Assembly: GCF_019331725.1 (NCBI RefSeq)
Contig: NZ_JAHBBF010000005.1
Coordinates: 85,533-149,532, forward strand
Reading direction: 5' to 3'
Length of the DNA: 64,000 nt
DNA from: Bifidobacterium saguinibicoloris
GTDB lineage: Bacteria; Actinomycetota; Actinomycetes; Actinomycetales; Bifidobacteriaceae
In this document: one piece after another, positions 59,548 through 64,000 of the stretch
Position numbering within the stretch: position 1 is the stretch's first letter
Layout: each line of letters opens with the position of its first letter
Made by a program: the position numbers and the translations under genes
The notes under the pieces: model-generated
Database searches by the model: none
What the model saw: the letters and a program-made list of their open reading frames with translations, nothing else
What the model was told of the DNA's origin: nothing

Positions 59548-60369
59548 TCAGGACACGCGCGACCCGCGGGTGGAGCCGCCGCGGCCGAACCGCGTGTGGT
59601 CGGCAATCACCTTCATGGCGGAATCGTGGTCGAGGCTGCCCGAATCGACGACCTCGAAGCCTTGGGTCTTCAACTGGGCCACGGTGGTGATGCCCAGCAT
59701 GAGGTCCTCCACGAACCGCGGCGTGGAGTTGAACAGGATGGGCGGCGCAAGCGTCTGCCCGCCCTGTCCTCCGGCATACAGGGTCACTTCGAGCTTGTCG
59801 GCGCGGTTCACGCCAAGCACGACGCTCATGCCGCCCACCACGGTGGTGATGTCGCGTGCGGCCGCCTCCGGCGCGTCGCCGTCGAGGTTGCGCAGCACCG
59901 CGATCGCGCCCTGGTTGGAGCCCACGCAGTCGGCGGAGATGTCGGACAGCTGGCAGAACGCGGCGAGCAGCTGCGCGGAGGCGATGCGGGTGACGATGGC
60001 CGCCATCTTCGCCTTGTCACCGAGCAGTCCGGCGAGCGCGTCCTCGAACCCGGCGGACGGGTCGATGGACGAGGCGTCGTCGGGGATGTCGATGTCGCCG
60101 AGGTCCGGCAGGTCGCTGTCGGACGCGTTTTCCCCGTCCCCACGGTCCTTGCCGTCATGGCCCGCATCGCCATGTCCGGCATCGTCCGACGTGTCCGCGA
60201 ACTCCTGCTCGAAGCCGGCCATCGCCCTGGCGATGTCCTCGTCGGACAGGTGCGAGGCGTCCGGGTCGAAGCCGTCCTGTCCGTTCGGGTCGGTCGGGTC
60301 GGTCGGGTTGGTCGGATCGTTCGGGTTGGTCGGATCGTTCGGGTCGTCCATGTCGTCCCAGCCGGCCAT
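59548..60369 (-). CDS. acidic conserved protein within the his operon
   Basis: Function unknown, 273 residues from ATG 60367-60369, overlapping the hisB stop as TGATG, so translationally coupled. The N-terminus holds an Asn-Asp-Pro-Thr repeat (DPNDPTNPNDPTNPTDP) and about 100 acidic residues follow. The C-terminal 165 residues are a folded domain: AKMAAIVTRIASAQLLAAFC, GAIAVLRNLDGDAPEAAARD, PPILFNSTPRFVEDLMLGIT. In other bifidobacteria a protein stands at this place between hisB and hisH, which suggests a link to the pathway or merely conserved linkage. Not named. Confidence 0.85.
   Translation of the reverse strand: MAGWDDMDDPNDPTNPNDPTNPTDPTDPNGQDGFDPDASHLSDEDIARAMAGFEQEFADTSDDAGHGDAGHDGKDRGDGENASDSDLPDLGDIDIPDDASSIDPSAGFEDALAGLLGDKAKMAAIVTRIASAQLLAAFCQLSDISADCVGSNQGAIAVLRNLDGDAPEAAARDITTVVGGMSVVLGVNRADKLEVTLYAGGQGGQTLAPPILFNSTPRFVEDLMLGITTVAQLKTQGFEVVDSGSLDHDSAMKVIADHTRFGRGGSTRGSRVS
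60281..60348. repeat. short tandem repeat inside the acidic-protein gene
   Basis: Repeated ggtcggatcgttcgggtt-like units of 9 to 18 bp, coding for the DPTNPN stretch. Copy number likely varies between strains. Confidence 0.8.
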
Positions 60370-60971
60370 CACAGGCTTCCCTTCGTGCTGGGGATGAGGC
60401 CTTCGATGCGCGGATCGGGTTCGATGGCGAAGCGCAGGGCGCGCGCCAGCGCCTTGAATTCGGCTTCCGCGATGTGGTGCGGGTCGCGTCCGGCGAGGAC
60501 CTGCATGTGCAGGCAGATGCCGGCGTGCAGGGCGATGGATTCCATGACGTGACGCACGAGGGAGCCGGTGAAGTGGCCGCCCATCATGCAGTATTCGTAG
60601 CCTTCCGGCTCTCCGGTGCACACCACGTACGGGCGGCCGGAGATGTCGACGACGGCCTTGGCGAGCGCCTCGTCGAGCGGCACGGTGGCGTCGGCGAAAC
60701 GGCGGATGCCGCGCTTGTCGCCGAGCGCCTGCTTCAGCGCCTCGCCGAAGACGATGGCCGTGTCCTCCACGGTGTGGTGCACGTCGATGTCGGTGTCGCC
60801 GTACGCGTGGATCTTGAGGTCGATGAGCGAGTGCTTGCCGAGCGCGTTCATCATATGGTTGTAGAACGGCACGGACGTGTCGATGTCGGTCTGTCCGGTG
60901 CCGTCGAGGTTGAGTTCGAGGTCGATGTGCGATTCGCTGGTCTCACGGACGATGTGCGCGGTGCGCGCCAT
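60369..60971 (-). CDS. hisB: imidazoleglycerol-phosphate dehydratase
   Basis: Dehydrates imidazole glycerol phosphate; Mn-dependent. 200 residues, the single-domain form without the phosphatase part. Metal-binding histidine motifs: [17 protein letters not shown] (about 35), [18 protein letters not shown] (about 63), and [17 protein letters not shown] (about 165). Starts ATG 60971 with AGGAGCATCATC; lies 52 bp after hisC. Confidence 0.97.
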   Translation of the reverse strand: MARTAHIVRETSESHIDLELNLDGTGQTDIDTSVPFYNHMMNALGKHSLIDLKIHAYGDTDIDVHHTVEDTAIVFGEALKQALGDKRGIRRFADATVPLDEALAKAVVDISGRPYVVCTGEPEGYEYCMMGGHFTGSLVRHVMESIALHAGICLHMQVLAGRDPHHIAEAEFKALARALRFAIEPDPRIEGLIPSTKGSL

Positions 60972-61023
60972 GATGATGCTCCTTCATGCCGGTGCGGCCG
61001 GCTGGTGGGTTTGCCTGTTCTGC

Positions 61024-62193
61024 CTATTCGGCTTCCACGATGCGCATCGTTTCGACGAGCGCGTCACGGAAGCGTGCCATCTCCTCGTCGGTGCCCATGC
61101 AGACGCGCAGCCAGCCGTCCGGGCCGACGACGCGGATGAGCACGCCCCGTTCGAGAAGTCCCTCGAAGATGGCGTCGCGCTTGTCGAAATGGCCTCCGAA
61201 CAGCAGGAAGTTGGAGCCGGATTCGGCGACTTCGAGCGGTTCGCCCTTGTACGTCCGCTCCTTGAGCCATGCGGCGGTGGCCTCGCGGGTCTCGCGCAGA
61301 TGGTCGACGCGGCTCAGCTGTTCGTCGGTGTGCTCGAACGCGGCGATGGCGGCGGCCTGCGTCACGGCGGACAGGTGGTACGGCATGCGCACGATGCGCA
61401 CGCAGTCGATGATGCCCTTGCTGGCGGCGAGGTAGCCGACGCGTGCGCCGGCGAAGGCGAACGCCTTGCTCATGGTGCGGCTGACGGCCAGGTTCGGATG
61501 GTCCTTGATGAGGGTCACGGCGCTCGGGGTGCCGGGCTTGCGGAACTCGACGTACGCCTCGTCGATGACGAGAATCGGGTGCACGCCTTCGCCGGCGCCC
61601 GCCACTTCGGCGGTCTCGCAGGCGGCGAGGATGCGCTCGATGTCCTCCATCGGCAGCGGGGTGCCGGTCGGGTTGTTCGGGCTGGTGAGCAGCACCATGC
61701 TCGGCTTGACCTCGTGGATCGCCTCGATGGTCTTCTCCACGTTGAGTGTGAAGTCCTCGTTGCGGTGGGCGAGTTTCCAGCCGGTGAACGTGTCGCGTGC
61801 ATACTCCGGGTACATGGAGTACGTGGGGTCGGCGCCGAGTGCGGTGCGCCCCGGGCCGCCGAACGCCTGGAAGAGCTGGAGCATGATCTCGTTGGAGCCG
61901 TTGGCGCCCCACAGTTCGTCGACGTCCAGCTTCACGCCGGATTCGCGTTCGAGATACGTGGAGAACGCCTTGCGCAGTTCGATGTGTTCGCGGTCCGGGT
62001 ACCGGTTCAGCGTCGGCGCGATCTCGCGCACGCGGCGGGCGATGGTGTCGCAGACGGCCGGATCCGGCGTGTACGGGTTCTCGTTCACGTTGAGGCACAC
62101 GGGCACGTCCAGCTGGGGAGCGCCGTACGGCTCCTCGCCGATCAGGTCGTTGCGCAGGGGCAGGTTCGCGGGGATCGCGTTGTTGTCAGTCAT
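61024..62193 (-). CDS. hisC: histidinol-phosphate aminotransferase
   Basis: Transaminates imidazole acetol phosphate. 389 residues from ATG 62191-62193 (MTDNNAIPANLPLRNDLIG); an alternate start 49 codons upstream overlaps hisD's gap and is unlikely. Motifs: LNVNENPYTPDPAV, GANGSNEIMLQLFQAFGG, LLTSPNNPTGTPLP, VIDEAYVEF and PLP lysine in SRTMSKAFAFAGARVGYL (about 235). Second gene of the operon. Confidence 0.96.
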   Translation of the reverse strand: MTDNNAIPANLPLRNDLIGEEPYGAPQLDVPVCLNVNENPYTPDPAVCDTIARRVREIAPTLNRYPDREHIELRKAFSTYLERESGVKLDVDELWGANGSNEIMLQLFQAFGGPGRTALGADPTYSMYPEYARDTFTGWKLAHRNEDFTLNVEKTIEAIHEVKPSMVLLTSPNNPTGTPLPMEDIERILAACETAEVAGAGEGVHPILVIDEAYVEFRKPGTPSAVTLIKDHPNLAVSRTMSKAFAFAGARVGYLAASKGIIDCVRIVRMPYHLSAVTQAAAIAAFEHTDEQLSRVDHLRETREATAAWLKERTYKGEPLEVAESGSNFLLFGGHFDKRDAIFEGLLERGVLIRVVGPDGWLRVCMGTDEEMARFRDALVETMRIVEAE

Positions 62194-62258
62194 TGGTTTC
62201 GGTCTTTCTGGGTTCGTCCCGTCGCACAATGACGCGGGACGTCGTGTCCGGTCCGCTC

Positions 62259-63656
62259 TCAGCGCAGGCCGGCCTCCTGTTCCTGTTCGCGAAGGGTGGC
62301 CTTGTCGTACGGGTCCTTGACGAAGCGGGACAGCACGCATTCGCCGTGCGCGGGAAGGTCCTCGGAGACGGCGAACGCGTTGATGCGCGCGGCCAGGGCC
62401 TTGAGTCCCTCCTCGTCGTATTCGATGACTTCGACGGGCTTCATGAACGTATGGACGCCGAGGCCGGCGGCGAAGCGGGCGGTGCCGCCGGTCGGCAGCA
62501 CGTGGTTGGAGCCGGACATGTAGTCGCCGAGCGGGACCGGCGAGTAGGGGCCGCGGAAGATGGCGCCGGCGTTCTTGATGCGCTTGACCACGTCGTCCGC
62601 GTTCGCGGTCTGGATCTCGAGGTGTTCGGCCGCGTACGCGTTGGCCGCGTCGATGGACTGGTCGAGGCCGTCGGTCAGCACGATGGCCGACTGCGTGCCG
62701 GAGAGCGACGTGTGGACGCGTTCGGCGTGCTCGGTGCGCGGCACACGGTAGTTGAGGTTCTCCTGCACCTTGTCGGCGAGTTCCGGAGAGTCGGTGAAGA
62801 GCACGGAACCGGCGAGCTCGTCGTGCTCGGCCTGGCCGATGAGGTCGGCGGCCACAAGGCTCGGGTTCGCGTCCTTGTCGGCGATGATGCCGATTTCGGT
62901 GGGGCCGGCGACGGCGTCGATGCCGACGAAGGCGGAGACGAGGGACTTGGCGGTGGCCACGAAGATGTTGCCGGGACCGGTGATCTTGTCGACCGGATCG
63001 CAGAGCACGTCGCCGTCCTGCGGCTCGCTGCCCTTGGCGCCGTAGGCGAACATGGCGATGGCCTGCGCGCCGCCGACGGCGTACACCTCGTCCACGCCGA
63101 GGATGGCGCAGGTGGCGAGGATGGTCTTGTTGGGCAGGCCCTGCGCGTCGTCACGGGCGGGCGGGGTGGCGATGGCCAGCGATTCGACGCCGGCGGCCTG
63201 GGCCGGCACGGCGTTCATGATGACGGACGACGGGTACACGGCCTTGCCGCCGGGCACGTAGAGGCCGACGCGCTGGATGGGAATCCAACGTTCGGCGACA
63301 CGGGCGCCGGGCGCGAGGTCGGTGTGGAAGTCCTTCGGCACCTGATTGGCGGCGACGGCGCGGGCACGGCGCACGGATTCCTCGATGGCGGCGCGGACTT
63401 CGGGGTCGAGCGTATCGAGGGCGGCGGTGATGGCCTCCTTGGGCACGCGAAGGTGTTCGGGGCGGACATGATCGAATTTCTCTTCGAAGTCGCGCAGGGC
63501 GGCGGCGCCGCGCTCCTTGACGTCGTCCAGGATCGGGCGCACCAGATCGGTGGCCTCGGAGGTGCCCATGGCGGCGCGCGGCATCGCGGCCAGCAGTTCG
63601 GCACGGGAAAGGACTTGACCACGAAGGTCGATGATTCGCATGATGTTCTCGCTCAT
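62259..63656 (-). CDS. hisD: histidinol dehydrogenase
   Basis: Zn/NAD-dependent double oxidation of histidinol to histidine, final step. 465 residues if started at ATG 63654-63656 (MSENIMRIIDLRGQ); the Met five codons on is equally possible. Motifs: VGLYVPGGKAVYPSSVIMNA (about 120), DPVDKITGPGNIFVATAK (about 215), AGPTEIGIIADKDANP (about 240), QAEHDELAGSVLFT with zinc/catalytic His (about 265) and AHGECVLSRF near the C-terminus. First gene of the his operon in this window; 218 bp separate it from the 5S rRNA gene. Confidence 0.95.
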   Translation of the reverse strand: MSENIMRIIDLRGQVLSRAELLAAMPRAAMGTSEATDLVRPILDDVKERGAAALRDFEEKFDHVRPEHLRVPKEAITAALDTLDPEVRAAIEESVRRARAVAANQVPKDFHTDLAPGARVAERWIPIQRVGLYVPGGKAVYPSSVIMNAVPAQAAGVESLAIATPPARDDAQGLPNKTILATCAILGVDEVYAVGGAQAIAMFAYGAKGSEPQDGDVLCDPVDKITGPGNIFVATAKSLVSAFVGIDAVAGPTEIGIIADKDANPSLVAADLIGQAEHDELAGSVLFTDSPELADKVQENLNYRVPRTEHAERVHTSLSGTQSAIVLTDGLDQSIDAANAYAAEHLEIQTANADDVVKRIKNAGAIFRGPYSPVPLGDYMSGSNHVLPTGGTARFAAGLGVHTFMKPVEVIEYDEEGLKALAARINAFAVSEDLPAHGECVLSRFVKDPYDKATLREQEQEAGLR

Positions 63657-63789
63657 AACGCCCCATCGTAACAATGGCGCCGCATGGAACGCCCGGTACT
63701 GTCCACTTTCGCCCGCATCGTGGGATTACGCCCTTGCGGTGGAACGCATGGGCGTCGGTATCCGGAATCGTCGATGATGTATGTGGGCG

Positions 63790-63822
63790 TGTGTCTGGTT
63801 GTTGTGTGTGTGTTTGTTTGGG
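63790..63822. repeat. GT-rich low-complexity tract
   Basis: gtgtgtctggttgttgtgtg continuing to 63822, a GT/GTTT-rich tract between hisD and the 5S hairpin. No gene is seen in 63657-63874. Confidence 0.7.
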
Positions 63823-63828
63823 TATGGG

Positions 63829-63864
63829 AGGACCCCTGGGAGCGTGTGCTCGACCTGGGGTCCT
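63829..63864 (-). terminator. hairpin after the 5S rRNA
   Basis: aggacccc (63829-63836) and ggggtcct (63857-63864), 11 bp beyond the 5S 3' end in the direction of transcription. On the minus strand the following sequence is C/A rich, not U rich, so termination may be only partly intrinsic. Confidence 0.5.
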
Positions 63865-63874
63865 CGTGAGTGTG

Positions 63875-63991
63875 ATGCGGCGGCGTGCTACTCTCCCACA
63901 CCCTGTCGGGTGCAGTACCATCGCCGTGCAGGGCCTTAGCTTCCGGGTTCGGAATGGGACCGGGCGTCTCACCCTGGCCATGACCGCCGCA
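63875..63991 (-). rRNA. rrf: 5S ribosomal RNA
   Basis: On the minus strand about 117 nt from GCGGCGGTCATGGCC to AGTAGCACGCCGCCGC. Internal hallmarks are GGTCCCATTCCGAACCCGG, GGAAGCTAAG and GGGTGTGGGAGAGTA. Ends GCGGCG and CGCCGC pair as helix I. Exact ends are approximate by a few bases. Likely the last gene of an rRNA operon whose 23S lies beyond the window edge. Confidence 0.95.
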
Positions 63992-64000
63992 AATCTTCAA

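Overview
This window reads as a high-GC actinobacterial chromosome, almost certainly a Bifidobacterium. The main reasons are the gene order argC-J-B-D-F-R followed by argG, a rRNA methyltransferase-pheS-pheT cluster, a one-polypeptide EcfA-EcfA-EcfT riboflavin transporter beside an FMN riboswitch, polyphosphate glucokinase, two class-I glutamine synthetases, and conserved DUF3043 and DUF4191 membrane proteins. Coding density is high, no intergenic gap exceeds about 300 bp, and no tRNA, CRISPR array or insertion sequence was recognised. The species cannot be named from sequence reading alone.

Layout. 1-6.5 kb (minus strand): arginine biosynthesis, argC, argJ, argB, argD, argF, argR, then the start of argG. 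The genes overlap or nearly abut, and palindromic ARG-box-like sites lie at the argC and argG promoters. 6.5-12.3 kb: a Pro-rich membrane protein, pheT, pheS and a SpoU-type rRNA methyltransferase. 12.3-17.8 kb: a sugar module of LacI regulator, CUT1-type binding lipoprotein and GH78 alpha-L-rhamnosidase. The rhamnosidase promoter carries two adjacent LacI-type operators. 18-20 kb: a small accessory islet (RhuM-Fic protein, 5'-truncated DUF1016/YhcG nuclease, and a stray fragment of an ecfT gene) inserted just behind a thiamine/HMP ECF transporter. 20-23.3 kb: that transporter (ykoC-ykoD-ykoE type) under a TPP riboswitch. 23.3-35 kb: M20 dipeptidase, DUF3043 protein, dihydrolipoamide dehydrogenase, DUF4191 protein, glnA, CDF metal transporter, ligA and Mrp.

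35-47 kb: a 1143-residue TPR protein of unknown role, a polytopic membrane protein, a frameshifted aryl-sulfate sulfotransferase, an ABC ATPase with an unrecognisable signature motif, an aminotransferase, polyphosphate glucokinase and a nitroreductase. 46.4-49.6 kb: an FMN riboswitch, ribU and a fused EcfAAT energising module. 49.7-58 kb: a lysozyme-like anchored protein, an MFS efflux pump, a membrane-anchored transglutaminase-like protein, a second glutamine synthetase, a DUF2252 protein and a cluster of palindromic repeats. 58-63.7 kb (minus strand): histidine operon hisD-hisC-hisB-(acidic conserved protein)-hisH-hisA. The window ends in a 5S rRNA gene on the minus strand, presumably the tail of an rRNA operon beyond the edge.

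Most of the window is core metabolism: amino-acid biosynthesis (Arg, His, Gln) plus vitamin salvage transporters, each with its expected cis-regulator. I did not find a convincingly new system. The observations most worth a second look are the Fic/DUF1016 islet flanked by direct repeats of ecfT sequence, the permease-less rhamnosidase module, the sulfotransferase frameshift, the orphan signature-less ABC ATPase, the large unknown TPR protein, and the symmetrical inverted repeat that gives two convergent genes the same C-terminus.
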